Assembly: GCA_947381435.1 (NCBI GenBank) | Contig: CANCVE010000007.1 | Coordinates: 21,826-85,825 of the forward strand | Direction: 5' to 3' | Length of the DNA: 64,000 bases | Source: Chitinophagaceae bacterium | GTDB taxonomy: Bacteria; Bacteroidota; Bacteroidia; Chitinophagales; Chitinophagaceae | Shown here: positions 10,009-17,922 of the stretch, in pieces | Position numbering within the stretch: position 1 is the stretch's first letter | How the letters are laid out: each line of letters begins with the position of its first letter | Made by a program: the position numbers and the translations under genes | The notes under the pieces: generated by a model | Seen by the model: the letters and a program-made list of their open reading frames with translations, nothing else | The model's database searches: none | Told to the model about the DNA's origin: nothing

Positions 10009-10959
10009 ATGAACCCCTCCGTAAAGATTTTTTCAGGCACAGGATCACAACATTTAGCGGCTAAAATTGCACAGCGTTTTGGCGCCCCATTGGGTAAGAT
10101 AAACATCCAAAAATTTAGTGATGGAGAGTTTCAGCCAATTTTCTTAGAAAGCATTCGTGGTGATTATGTTTTTTTAATTCAGAGCACATATTCTCCTACA
10201 GATAACTTGATGGAGTTGCTGTTGATGATTGATGCAGCAAAAAGAGCTAGTGCTTATAAAATCATCGCGGTATTGCCTTATTATGGCTATGCTCGACAAG
10301 ATAGAAAGGATAAGCCGCGTGTAGCCATTGGCTCTAAATTGATTGCTACTCTTTTGGAGTCGGCAGGTGCAGATAGGGTTATTACCATGGATTTACATGC
10401 GCCGCAAATACAAGCCTTCTTCGATGTGCCAGTAGATCATTTGGATAGTTCGGCTATTTTTATTCCGTATATCCAGCAGATGAAGTTGAAGAACCTGTGT
10501 TTTGCTGCTCCAGATGTAGGAAGTACCAATAGAGTAAGAGAAATAGCTAGCTATTTCAACACAGAGATGGTTATTTGCGATAAGCACCGTAAACGCGCTA
10601 ACGAGATAGCTAGTATGGTGGTTATAGGTGATGTAGCTGGAAAGGATATAATATTGATTGATGATATTTGCGATACTGGTGGCACGCTTGCCAGAGCAGC
10701 AGGGCTATTGAAAGAAAAGGGTGCAGTTAGCGTAAGAGCCTTGTGTACGCATCCAATATTGAGTGGTAAGGCACAAGAAAATATTGATAATAGCGAACTT
10801 GAAGAATTAGTGGTGTGCGACACCATCCCATTAAGGTTTCAGAGCAAGAAGATAAAAGTGCTTTCGGTGGCTGATTTGTTTGCTATTGCAATACGTAATG
10901 CTTATGAAAATAAGAGTATAACAAGTTTATTTATCCACTCTCAGCTGAAAAATAAATAA
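10009..10959 (+). CDS. prs: Ribose-phosphate pyrophosphokinase
   Basis: PRPP synthetase makes 5-phosphoribosyl diphosphate from ribose 5-phosphate and ATP for nucleotide, histidine and tryptophan synthesis. The 316-residue length is standard. Visible are the ATP-site segment KFSDGEF, the flexible YGYARQDRKDKPR loop, DLHAPQIQAFF, and the PRPP-binding motif ILIDDICDTGGTL at about residue 214. It is divergent from radC, and the tRNA-Met gene follows 62 bases downstream. Confidence 0.96.
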   Translation: MNPSVKIFSGTGSQHLAAKIAQRFGAPLGKINIQKFSDGEFQPIFLESIRGDYVFLIQSTYSPTDNLMELLLMIDAAKRASAYKIIAVLPYYGYARQDRKDKPRVAIGSKLIATLLESAGADRVITMDLHAPQIQAFFDVPVDHLDSSAIFIPYIQQMKLKNLCFAAPDVGSTNRVREIASYFNTEMVICDKHRKRANEIASMVVIGDVAGKDIILIDDICDTGGTLARAAGLLKEKGAVSVRALCTHPILSGKAQENIDNSELEELVVCDTIPLRFQSKKIKVLSVADLFAIAIRNAYENKSITSLFIHSQLKNK

Positions 10960-11021
10960 GAATTAGGGAAGATTAAGACGATTAGTTTCCTTAATACCCC
11001 TATATTTGCACCCCGATTTAA

Positions 11022-11095
11022 GGCGAGGTAGCTCAGCTGGTTAGAGCATCGGATTCATAACCCGAAGGTCGGCAGTTCAAGTCTGCTCCTCGCTA
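11022..11095 (+). tRNA. tRNA-Met (CAT), elongator type; prophage integration target
   Basis: A full cloverleaf can be drawn: acceptor GGCGAGG/CCTCGCT, D-arm GCTC/GAGC, anticodon loop TTCATAA with CAT, and T-arm GCAG TTCAAGT CTGC with discriminator A at 11095. CCA is not encoded; CAAG follows. The G1 acceptor start and the absence of three G-C pairs at the base of the anticodon loop argue for the elongator, not the initiator. A tRNA-Ile2 with a modified CAT cannot be fully excluded. Everything from the anticodon loop onward belongs to the phage att core, so this gene is a chimera of the host 5' half and the phage 3' half. Confidence 0.9.
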
Positions 11096-11101
11096 CAAGA
11101 T
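11054..11101 (+). repeat. attL core (48 bp)
   Basis: This is the left copy of the 48-bp direct repeat, identical to 62415-62462. It covers the tRNA-Met anticodon loop through the 3' end and six further bases. Flanking bases differ on both sides (GGA versus GCC before, GAAA versus TACA after), so the repeat boundaries are exact. Confidence 0.95.
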
Positions 11102-11135
11102 GAAACCCTTTCTAGTAAAGGGTTTCATTGTTTTT
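11102..11135 (+). terminator. Phage-supplied terminator for tRNA-Met
   Basis: The hairpin GAAACCCTTT / AAAGGGTTTC (11102-11111 and 11117-11126, loop CTAGT) is followed by ATTGTTTTT. It begins exactly where the att core ends, so it is phage DNA and replaces the host tRNA terminator that integration moved to 62467. Confidence 0.8.
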
Positions 11136-11170
11136 AAGACCTCACTTTTGCCCTGTAGTATTACTTAACA

Positions 11171-11190
11171 GTTAATAAATAAGTTAATAA
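11171..11190. promoter_or_regulatory. Candidate integrase arm-type sites, left
   Basis: Two copies of GTTAATAA lie at 11171-11178 and 11183-11190, just before the integrase start and 70-90 bp from the att core. The same octamer occurs twice near attR. Paired repeats on both phage arms are what tyrosine integrases with an arm-binding domain recognise. This is an inference from sequence alone. Confidence 0.4.
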
Positions 11191-12365
11191 TGCTACAACT
11201 CTTTAACGGCTGTTCATGCAGCGAACCATCAGTTTTCCCAAAGAATTGGGATAAAACAGGCGCAAAGCTTGACAAAGACTGGCGCATTCAATACTACTTC
11301 TACGATCCCATCAATGCACCACAGGGAAAGCTATTTATACTTAAAGGAGGAATCAACCGCTTCAATACATTAAAGGAAAGAAGGGAGGGTATTAAAGTGA
11401 TAATGGATGAACTTCTTTATCTTCTCCAATATGAAGGTTTTAATCCGATCACAAAGACCAGATACGTTCCTACCAAGTCAATTGACATTGAAGCAACCAC
11501 CAAGTGGCTGGATGCGCTCAAATATGCCTTTGGAAAGATAACTGTGGAGAAATCTACTAGAAGTGATATGAAGTGCTGCTTAAAGGCAATAGCCGGAGCC
11601 AGTGATGAACTTCGCCTAAATGCTATGCAAGTAAGTCAGGTTAGAAGAAAGCATATAAAGTTGGTGCTGGAGCATCTAAACTCATCCCCACACAGATTTA
11701 ATAAGTTCCGATCATATCTAATGAGTCTTTTCAAAGAACTTGTTGAGATTGAGGCCACAGATTTAAACCCGGTTGTGGGTATCAGTAAAAAGAAAACAAT
11801 TGGCAAACTCCGGGAAATACTAACGCATGATGAACGCATACTTATTAATAACCACCTGAAGGAAAACTATTACAGCTTCTGGCGCTTCATGCAGATATTC
11901 TTCCACTCTGGTGGACGAATTGTGGAGCTGCTGGCCGTGAAGTGCTCAGATGTGGACTTAACAAAGCAACGCTACAAGACAATCATAAAGAAAGGTAGTC
12001 AGCAAAGAGAGGCATGGAAACCAATAAAGGATATCGCTCTTGATTTATGGAAAGAAGTAGTAGCCACTGGCAATGAAACTGATTATGTTTTCAGTGATGG
12101 GTTAAAGCCTGGTCCGCGATTAATTCGCTATGAACAGATTACAAGGAGATGGCGTGAGCATGTGAAGGTAAAGCTTGGCATCAAAGCAGACTTTTACAGC
12201 CTCAAGCATCTTAATCTTGATGAGACTGCCGAAGCACTGGATATTCAAGCTGCAGCAGCAATGGCTGGCCATACAACAACTGTTATCACAATGAAGCATT
12301 ATGCACTAGGGGAGAAGGAGCGCGCAATGGATAGGTTAAGGAAAGTGAGTAATGATTTTGCGTAA
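11190..12365 (+). CDS. int: Tyrosine recombinase, phage integrase
   Basis: This 391-residue site-specific recombinase should catalyse integration into and excision from tRNA-Met. The catalytic domain shows the first arginine in HSGGRIVELL (about residue 240), a YSLKHLNLDE box in place of HxLRH, and GHTTTVITMKHY with the nucleophilic tyrosine at about 371. The N-terminal 200 residues hold the SAM-like core-binding region (KYAFGKITVEKSTRSDMK onward) and an arm-type N-terminus. The gene lies 88 bp from attL and is the only plus-strand gene in the left half of the prophage. No excisionase is recognisable beside it. Confidence 0.93.
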   Translation: MLQLFNGCSCSEPSVFPKNWDKTGAKLDKDWRIQYYFYDPINAPQGKLFILKGGINRFNTLKERREGIKVIMDELLYLLQYEGFNPITKTRYVPTKSIDIEATTKWLDALKYAFGKITVEKSTRSDMKCCLKAIAGASDELRLNAMQVSQVRRKHIKLVLEHLNSSPHRFNKFRSYLMSLFKELVEIEATDLNPVVGISKKKTIGKLREILTHDERILINNHLKENYYSFWRFMQIFFHSGGRIVELLAVKCSDVDLTKQRYKTIIKKGSQQREAWKPIKDIALDLWKEVVATGNETDYVFSDGLKPGPRLIRYEQITRRWREHVKVKLGIKADFYSLKHLNLDETAEALDIQAAAAMAGHTTTVITMKHYALGEKERAMDRLRKVSNDFA

Positions 12366-12368
12366 AAA

Positions 12369-12392
12369 AAGCCCACCGATTAGGGTGGGCTT
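12369..12392. terminator. Bidirectional terminator between int and hicB
   Basis: The perfect 9-bp stem AAGCCCACC / GGTGGGCTT has a 6-base loop. Read on the minus strand it is followed by a run of seven T, so it should stop the hicAB transcript. On the plus strand it follows the integrase stop by four bases with a weaker T tract. Confidence 0.85.
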
Positions 12393-12424
12393 AAACTATA
12401 GAAAGTTTTAACGTCAATTAAAAA

Positions 12425-12832
12425 CTAAAGTTCTACAGCCATAAGTTCGCGTCCAAGTTTATGAAGTGAATCTTGTATTTTTTTTGCTTGTGCAGGCCTT
12501 GGCTTTCGGTAACCTGTTGAATAATGTTGAATTTGCTTTTGTTTTATACCAGTAATTCGTTCAAATGCAGCATTAGTAAATACACCCTTATAGGTAGCCA
12601 ATACAGCAGCGGTATCATACTGAAAGATTAACTCGTAATTCCCCCCAACAAATACTTGTGGCAGAGGGTCATTATCCTCCAAACTACCCTCAATATGAAA
12701 CTTCACAGCTTCATTAATATTATTCTGAATTTCTTCACGTGTTGTACCAGTAGCTACACACCCTTCTAATTGAGGTAGGTATGCGGTGTAATTTTTACCA
12801 GTGTGGCTAATTTTTACAATTACTTTTTCCAT
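12425..12832 (-). CDS. hicB: HicB-family antitoxin with C-terminal HTH
   Basis: This is a 135-residue HicB antitoxin. The N-terminal half has the partially degraded RNase H-like fold of the family (VKISHTGKNYTAYLPQLEGCVATGTTREEI). The C-terminal half carries a helix-turn-helix region (AAFERITGIKQKQIQHYSTGYRKP) that should bind the operon promoter. It lies 54 bp downstream of hicA in the same operon and is expected to neutralise HicA and repress transcription. In a prophage, such pairs are usually read as stabilisation or phage-exclusion modules. Confidence 0.88.
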   Translation of the reverse strand: MEKVIVKISHTGKNYTAYLPQLEGCVATGTTREEIQNNINEAVKFHIEGSLEDNDPLPQVFVGGNYELIFQYDTAAVLATYKGVFTNAAFERITGIKQKQIQHYSTGYRKPRPAQAKKIQDSLHKLGRELMAVEL

Positions 12833-12886
12833 GATTAATGTTTAACTAGTTTAATAAATTTAATGATAAGAAAGGTAAAAGCGGGG

Positions 12887-13081
12887 TTATTTCAACCCCG
12901 CTTGTTTTAAAATGCTGTTTACTAAGAAGTCGTCCAAATCGTCACTAAGTTTACCATTAATTGTCACTTTTCCTTTTTTAATTGGGTGAGTGTATTGTCG
13001 GTGACTTGTTGATTTGTGCGCCTTTAAGTACCAACCGTCATTTTCGATGATTTTAATCATCTGTTTTACTTTTCGTACCAT
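12887..13081 (-). CDS. hicA: HicA-family mRNA interferase toxin
   Basis: This 64-residue protein has the length and layout of HicA, a double-stranded RNA-binding-like fold that cleaves mRNA. The catalytic histidine is in HRQYTHP (residues 27-33), after the family signature IIENDGWYLKAHKSTSH. Gene order hicA-hicB is the common one. The pair sits between the late operon and the integrase and has its own leader, so it is probably expressed in the lysogen. Confidence 0.88.
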   Translation of the reverse strand: MVRKVKQMIKIIENDGWYLKAHKSTSHRQYTHPIKKGKVTINGKLSDDLDDFLVNSILKQAGLK

Positions 13082-13186
13082 AAAGAACTTGTTTTTAATT
13101 GACTGTACAAAGATAGTAATTTTACTATCATTAATACAATTGCATAAAATTATTTTTACTTATTCACCGATTATTTTAAAATAAAA

Positions 13187-13210
13187 ATCCCCTCGAAAAA
13201 ACGAGAGGAT
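13187..13210 (-). terminator. Terminator of the late operon
   Basis: The stem ATCCTCTCG / CGAGGGGAT (minus strand, one G-T pair) has a 6-base T loop and is followed by TTTTTATTTT. It lies 39 bp after the nuclease stop codon and should end the long late transcript before hicA. Confidence 0.85.
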
Positions 13211-13248
13211 TAATTAAACAACAATGATTGCTTTATGAGTACCTATTT

Positions 13249-13920
13249 TTAAAATGGAAAGTATAAATTTGGATAATAAGTCTTAATCTTTTGTTTCAAT
13301 GCCTCTGAACTAATATGATAGCTACTATAATCAGTAGAATTTGTTTCTTCATTGGGCCCAAGCCAACATTCTTCTCCATTCTTATATTCTATCACCTTCC
13401 AATAGAAGTCTGGTACTGGTACATCATTCATTTTATTGTTACCATATAAACAGCCAGTATAAACGTAGATACTGTCATGTTCAGGCGACAATACCTTCAG
13501 TACATATTGTTCCAGCCTCTCCCATGAATGACGATTAAAGAAGCTGTACTGAGGAGCAGTATTTGTATAGTACATTGATTCTTTAGCAGCCATCAAATCA
13601 AAATAGAAAGCCGAGTAAGGAGATAGATGCCCTTTGTCGTAATGACCATTATTCTTATATTCATTATTTGTTGCTACCTGGTACTTAGCATCTATCAAAG
13701 GGTCTTGATGGAAAGATGATACTGATTTTCTTTCAATTTTTACATCACTAGTAGCATGTGCAGTAGTTTGGATATACCAGCTAATCAATGGAGACTTTAA
13801 TAGGGTATCATATTCCAAAGTGTAATAGGTATGCTTTACGGTGATAGTGTGCTGCCCCTTCGCTCCCAATGTGATAAATAGTGCGATAAATAGCGATAAT
13901 CTCGTAAGTAGTTGTTTCAT
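13249..13920 (-). CDS. Secreted DNA/RNA non-specific endonuclease
   Basis: This 223-residue protein belongs to the beta-beta-alpha-metal (NUC1/EndA-like) nucleases. The catalytic box is YDKGHLSPYSAF (about residues 94-105), a DRGH variant with lysine, and the metal-ligand asparagine region follows as TNTAPQYSFFN. An N-terminal Sec signal peptide (about 22 residues, ending AKGQ) predicts export. It is the last gene of the late operon, directly after the endolysin, so it would be made at lysis time and act in the periplasm or outside. Confidence 0.85.
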   Translation of the reverse strand: MKQLLTRLSLFIALFITLGAKGQHTITVKHTYYTLEYDTLLKSPLISWYIQTTAHATSDVKIERKSVSSFHQDPLIDAKYQVATNNEYKNNGHYDKGHLSPYSAFYFDLMAAKESMYYTNTAPQYSFFNRHSWERLEQYVLKVLSPEHDSIYVYTGCLYGNNKMNDVPVPDFYWKVIEYKNGEECWLGPNEETNSTDYSSYHISSEALKQKIKTYYPNLYFPF

Positions 13921-13995
13921 AATTCTTTTTTAATTTGCTTTTTTTATGCCACAAACCTATCAACATTTCTATCAACAAAAGCAGTTTATTTCACA

Positions 13996-14559
13996 CTATT
14001 TTGTTGATAGAGCCTTTAGCAGTAAAGCCGCTCCTATTTGTTTACTCACTAGCTCAGTATCGTACTTACCATCGGCAGCATACTTGCCTTTAGTATAGTG
14101 GTTACTTCCTGCCCATAGGTAAGGAGTATTTATATTTCGGTATAATCTATACCCCCATCCGTTGTATGCTTCTAATTGGTAAATAATACCTTCAGTACTC
14201 CATTCGTTTGCCCCACTAAGTTTTTTCATAGTAAGTGCATCTACGGCACTATCCTTCCAAGTAAATGGCGGCTCTCCCTTCAATGGTCTTCCGGCTGGCA
14301 CCTGAATAGTTCTTGCAGTCAATGGATCACCATTGTGTAGATGCTTCTTAAAAGAACAGTCACACTCTAGCGAGTGGATTATGCCAATAAACATCCAAGG
14401 AACACCAGTGATTGCTTCAACGGCCTTGTATTGTTCAATCCCTAATTTTATCCTGGCAGCCTGTGTATTAACTACACTCATCTTCTGTGGATTGATTACC
14501 ATAGAAGCCCACAAACTAGTGTATGAAGGTTTTAATTGAACGAAGCTTGTGTTTGACAT
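13996..14559 (-). CDS. Endolysin, lysozyme-like family (COG5526 type)
   Basis: This is a 187-residue protein without a signal peptide. The central part (FIGIIHSLECDCSFKKHLHN, then GDPLTARTIQVPAGRP and PPFTWKDSAVDAL) is the signature of a lysozyme-like family found in many phages. The glutamate in HSLECDCSF is the likely catalytic residue. It should cut peptidoglycan once the holin opens the inner membrane. Neighbours are a spanin-like gene 6 bp upstream and the secreted nuclease downstream. Confidence 0.8.
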   Translation of the reverse strand: MSNTSFVQLKPSYTSLWASMVINPQKMSVVNTQAARIKLGIEQYKAVEAITGVPWMFIGIIHSLECDCSFKKHLHNGDPLTARTIQVPAGRPLKGEPPFTWKDSAVDALTMKKLSGANEWSTEGIIYQLEAYNGWGYRLYRNINTPYLWAGSNHYTKGKYAADGKYDTELVSKQIGAALLLKALSTK

Positions 14560-14565
14560 GATAAT

Positions 14566-15153
14566 TTATTTAAAGAAACCGACTCTTTTACCAATGATAT
14601 ATCCTGCAATAATTATGAGTAGGATGATACCACCAATAAACAATGGTGATGTTCGTTTACTCTCTTTATCCTTTTGGATAGTCTTTGAGGATTTTAAGTC
14701 CTTAATACTATCATAAGAAGAATGAATATTACTGTCCAGCAACTTGACTTGTAAGGAATCCTGCTTTAGTTCCTTGTGGGTAGTACTTGCATCATCCTCG
14801 CTGATGTCATTTATTACAGCCGACTTTATCTTTTGTGGCGATTTGATGATGTTACCACCAATAGAGTAATCGTAAGAACTACCATTACCATAGTTAATAG
14901 CCGTATCAAAGTTTATTTGAATCTGCTTATTCTTTTTGTGATGCTCACCAAAAGAATCTGTTTTGATAGCCAAGCTGGTAGCAGTGCTGTCCTTGCTAAC
15001 TACATGGGCACTATCCTTACTTACTACATGGGTACTATCCAAGTTTTCTTTTACTACTGATTTATGCCGGTTAACAATATTGCAGCTCGTAAAATAGTTG
15101 GCTACTAAAAAGACAGTAATTGATACCAACAAATAGATGATGAAATTTTTCAT
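14566..15153 (-). CDS. Candidate unimolecular spanin (lipoprotein plus C-terminal TM)
   Basis: The 195 residues begin with a lipoprotein-type signal (hydrophobic stretch, then FTSC with the cysteine at 24) and end with one transmembrane helix (about 171-188, FIGGIILLIIIAGYIIG) and a short basic tail. Between them lies a hydrophilic region rich in S, D and K with a repeated HVVSKDS. An outer-membrane lipid anchor at one end and an inner-membrane helix at the other is the architecture of u-spanins such as T1 gp11. Position between two holin-like genes and the endolysin supports this. No sequence homology was recognised, so the call rests on topology and context. Confidence 0.55.
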   Translation of the reverse strand: MKNFIIYLLVSITVFLVANYFTSCNIVNRHKSVVKENLDSTHVVSKDSAHVVSKDSTATSLAIKTDSFGEHHKKNKQIQINFDTAINYGNGSSYDYSIGGNIIKSPQKIKSAVINDISEDDASTTHKELKQDSLQVKLLDSNIHSSYDSIKDLKSSKTIQKDKESKRTSPLFIGGIILLIIIAGYIIGKRVGFFK

Positions 15154-15280
15154 AATGTACGTTTTAAATTACTACCTGCCGTTCTTATGGTTGACAGGTA
15201 GCGCATTTGCAAACTATAATTCTAGACTACCTACAAATACTGATAAGTAATACTTACCCATTCGGTAGTGCCAGAACTAA

Positions 15281-15529
15281 CTATTTTATTGCACCAGGGT
15301 CTTCTACTGTACTCTTACTGATAATACCTCCTACTGCACCAGCCACAATCATATATGATGCAAGCTTAGTGAGTATTGCAGGAAGCACAAATACTATTCC
15401 TGCACCAGCTACAGCAGCGGGAATACCTATAATACCAGCACCTACTACGGCAGCTGTTGCGCATAAGTTTGTAATCCTTTTAAAAACCTTTGGGCTTGGA
15501 TGTGAAAGCCTTAGAAAAAACTGTTTCAT
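15281..15529 (-). CDS. Small membrane protein, holin-like
   Basis: I choose the start at 15529 (MKQFFLRLSHPSP, 82 residues); an upstream ATG at 15556 would overlap the previous gene by 23 bases. After a basic amphipathic N-terminus there are two adjacent hydrophobic stretches (about 22-45 and 47-70) rich in alanine, glycine and valine, and a short acidic tail. Size, topology and position before the endolysin fit a holin or antiholin, but no family is recognised. Confidence 0.6.
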   Translation of the reverse strand: MKQFFLRLSHPSPKVFKRITNLCATAAVVGAGIIGIPAAVAGAGIVFVLPAILTKLASYMIVAGAVGGIISKSTVEDPGAIK

Positions 15530-15533
15530 ACTT

Positions 15534-15776
15534 TTATTTTTTGTGTGTAATTGCAATACCTCTTTGTGCCTTCTTTCTTTTCTTTTCAGAATAATAGTAG
15601 CTAAAGGCCATTAATCCAGAAGCGCAGGCAATACAAGATGCAGCCAAAGAAGCTACCTCTGATAAATCCTTTAGTGTTACAGATAGTATCCACCCAAATA
15701 CACTAATGGCTATTCTAGCTATTCCTACAAAAGCATTATGCGGCGTTCCTGTATCAAAGTTTTGTCCATGTTCCAT
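15534..15776 (-). CDS. Small membrane protein, holin-like
   Basis: This 80-residue protein has two predicted transmembrane helices (about 15-35 and 42-62, ISVFGWILSV and ASLAASCIACASGLMAF) and a strongly basic C-terminus (KKRKKAQRG). This is the classic layout of a two-helix holin, with a charged cytoplasmic tail. It opens the lysis cassette and is followed within five bases by a second hydrophobic gene, so one of the pair may be the holin and the other its regulator. Confidence 0.6.
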   Translation of the reverse strand: MEHGQNFDTGTPHNAFVGIARIAISVFGWILSVTLKDLSEVASLAASCIACASGLMAFSYYYSEKKRKKAQRGIAITHKK

Positions 15777-15785
15777 TGAATTTTA

Positions 15786-16118
15786 TTATTTAAAGGTTAC
15801 ATTAAGATTGTACTGAAGAATGCCAAGTATATCGCCAATACTCCTGTCGTCTGCATCATCAATAACATATACACCACCCTTCACATTACGGGATTTATTA
15901 CCTAGATAATAGGTAATGTTCGTTTTGCATGTGGTGTAATCATGCTCCACCTTAATTACTCCAAGATGCGTGCATGTATCATAATCAGGATAGTTTACCT
16001 GTAGTACCAAGTTTTCAATTTTTGCAGCCTTGCAATAATGAAAAGAGGTGTCAATTGTTTGAGAGCTTGCTTTAAAAGCGATGAGCGCAAATAGCACTGC
16101 AATAAATGTGTATTTCAT
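15786..16118 (-). CDS. Secreted hypothetical protein in tail/lysis region
   Basis: The 110 residues start with a Sec signal peptide (MKYTFIAVLFALIAFKASSQ, cleavage after ASSQ or KASS). The mature part has four cysteines (HYCKAAK, YDTCTHLG, TTCKTN), suggesting disulphides after export. It lies 10 bases after the fibre-like gene and 10 before the holin-like gene. No family is recognised. Confidence 0.6.
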   Translation of the reverse strand: MKYTFIAVLFALIAFKASSQTIDTSFHYCKAAKIENLVLQVNYPDYDTCTHLGVIKVEHDYTTCKTNITYYLGNKSRNVKGGVYVIDDADDRSIGDILGILQYNLNVTFK

Positions 16119-16128
16119 AATTAAGAAT

Positions 16129-17856
16129 TTAAAATGTAGATAATGCTGTTCTCACCCAAGTATTAGTGGTAGTACAGATGTATATGTAAGTTGATGTTAC
16201 CCTAATCTCTCCTGTAGTACCTGTATCGGTTGATGATGCTGGGGCTGTGTTAAGCGCAGAAAGTCGGTATTGAGTTGCCTTAGCACTACCATTGACTTGT
16301 AATTGGTTTACACCATCATCAGAAGTTGTGTTAAGTAGAAGTTTTCCACCATAGGTAAACCTTGCTTGTTCTACAAATATTCCGTTAGTTATCGGACTAG
16401 TTTTGAATATAATACTAGCTGACGAGTTAGCATAACCATTTTGAATAATAGTTTGTCCGCTACTATTCATTGGAAAAATATTACCTATAGTTCCATTTGG
16501 GGCAGTAGCTGTAAGACTTCCAGTATTTCCGATATTAGCTGAACCATTACAAAATAAATTTCCACCACCATCAAAATAAGAAGTGTTACTTCCTACTACA
16601 AAATTAATTTTACCCGAATTATAGGTTGTGCCAATAATTGGACTCGCTGATAAATTACTCAATTGCATATATCCATAATAACTATTATTTGAATTAAATG
16701 CGGATATTAATTGAGTATTTTGCTTTAGAATTACATCAGTACTACCATAACTAGACGGTAATACACTTCCCCTTTCAACTATATTTCCATTAGCCCATCT
16801 TAAAACAGCATTAGTTAATCCTGTTTTTCCATTAGAAATAAATGTAGGAGCTAGTTCTAATGCGGATAGCGTATCACTATTAGCTGCTGCCTTTAAAGTG
16901 TCTGTAACTATTGTGCCTATTGCCTTCGCCCCTGATGCAGTAACACTTGAATTAAAGGTTATTTTTCCAGATGTAGTATCTTCTGTTAAATATGTTGACG
17001 TGTTGCTTAATTTGCTATTTGTAATACTCCATGTGGCAAATGGTACTATTGAACTGCTAACCGTTCCTGACCCTGTTAAACCGCCGCTACTCCCAACTGC
17101 TGCATATTTAGTATTGTAGTACCCCTCACTATGCAATCCGCTTACATTAGTACTATCTAGCGTATTAATACTAAACGACCCTGTGCTTGAATTATAAACC
17201 AATGGCGAAGTAGCAGATAAACTACTTCTTGCTCTTGCATCTGTATAATACTTATTTGCGCTACCCTCATTTATACTATCAGTAAGTAATGAGGCAAATG
17301 TCTTGTAGCCATTCCAGTATTGTTTAACTGTGCTGCTTGGTGTTATAGTTGCCTGTTTGCCATTTATTGCAGTAGCAAGAATAATGCTATCAGATTTCAC
17401 TTTGTATGGTGTAGCAAAGGTGTAAATACTGTCTTTAATATTTCCTCTAATCAAAAATGAATATGCAGTTCCGTTTATCTTAAAGCCAATGGTACTATCG
17501 TTTACTTTATAAACGCTATCCACCTTTTTGTTTATTCTGGCGCTTAAATTAGATGTATCAGTAGTTGCCGTATTGCTACTATCGACACAAAGCCAGCTAC
17601 TGTCTTTTGGATTGAAAGCATATAAGTGATTATGGCAGCTATCAAATACAAAAGCTGACTGATTATATACGTTGTCTTTCAGTGCAGCTCTACCAACTGG
17701 CTTACCACAAACAGTTGGATAATGTAGAGTTGAATCAAACTTACCTCTATTATATCTGATGCCATAAAGTGTAGGATTGGGGTTTTGGTAGATTTGACTA
17801 AAGCCAATTAAGCTTGTAAAAAATAATAATAGTATCAATAAAAACTGTTTCATCAT
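16129..17856 (-). CDS. Tail-fibre-like protein with N-terminal signal peptide
   Basis: This 575-residue protein is rich in S, T, N and G with many short beta repeats and ends with GTTGEIRVTSTYIYICTTTN, a C-terminus seen on many Bacteroidota phage fibre-like proteins. A clear Sec signal (LLILLLFFTSLIGFSQ) precedes it, which is unexpected for a virion protein. A candidate promoter element (17871-17887) lies 15 bases before the start, and the gene is 66 bases from its upstream neighbour instead of being tightly packed. It could be a fibre, or a secreted surface protein made in lysogens. Confidence 0.6.
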   Translation of the reverse strand: MMKQFLLILLLFFTSLIGFSQIYQNPNPTLYGIRYNRGKFDSTLHYPTVCGKPVGRAALKDNVYNQSAFVFDSCHNHLYAFNPKDSSWLCVDSSNTATTDTSNLSARINKKVDSVYKVNDSTIGFKINGTAYSFLIRGNIKDSIYTFATPYKVKSDSIILATAINGKQATITPSSTVKQYWNGYKTFASLLTDSINEGSANKYYTDARARSSLSATSPLVYNSSTGSFSINTLDSTNVSGLHSEGYYNTKYAAVGSSGGLTGSGTVSSSIVPFATWSITNSKLSNTSTYLTEDTTSGKITFNSSVTASGAKAIGTIVTDTLKAAANSDTLSALELAPTFISNGKTGLTNAVLRWANGNIVERGSVLPSSYGSTDVILKQNTQLISAFNSNNSYYGYMQLSNLSASPIIGTTYNSGKINFVVGSNTSYFDGGGNLFCNGSANIGNTGSLTATAPNGTIGNIFPMNSSGQTIIQNGYANSSASIIFKTSPITNGIFVEQARFTYGGKLLLNTTSDDGVNQLQVNGSAKATQYRLSALNTAPASSTDTGTTGEIRVTSTYIYICTTTNTWVRTALSTF

Positions 17857-17870
17857 TGTAAAATTAGAAA

Positions 17871-17887
17871 GTAAATATAATGTTTAC
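17871..17887 (-). promoter_or_regulatory. Late promoter/operator element, copy 1
   Basis: GTAAATATAATGTTTAC, an imperfect palindrome with GTAAA/TTTAC arms, lies 15 bases before the signal-peptide fibre gene. Identical 17-mers occur at 36536 and 40061, each also shortly before a minus-strand gene. On the minus strand it includes TATATTTA, close to the Bacteroidota -7 box TAnnTTTG. Confidence 0.55.
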
Positions 17888-17922
17888 TTTAAGTAAATAC
17901 TAAGAATTGTTAATAAAGCTAT

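Noticed and set aside
11022-11095. tRNA-Ile2 instead of tRNA-Met
   Set aside because: A CAT anticodon in DNA does not separate them with certainty, but the sequence matches elongator tRNA-Met of this phylum better.
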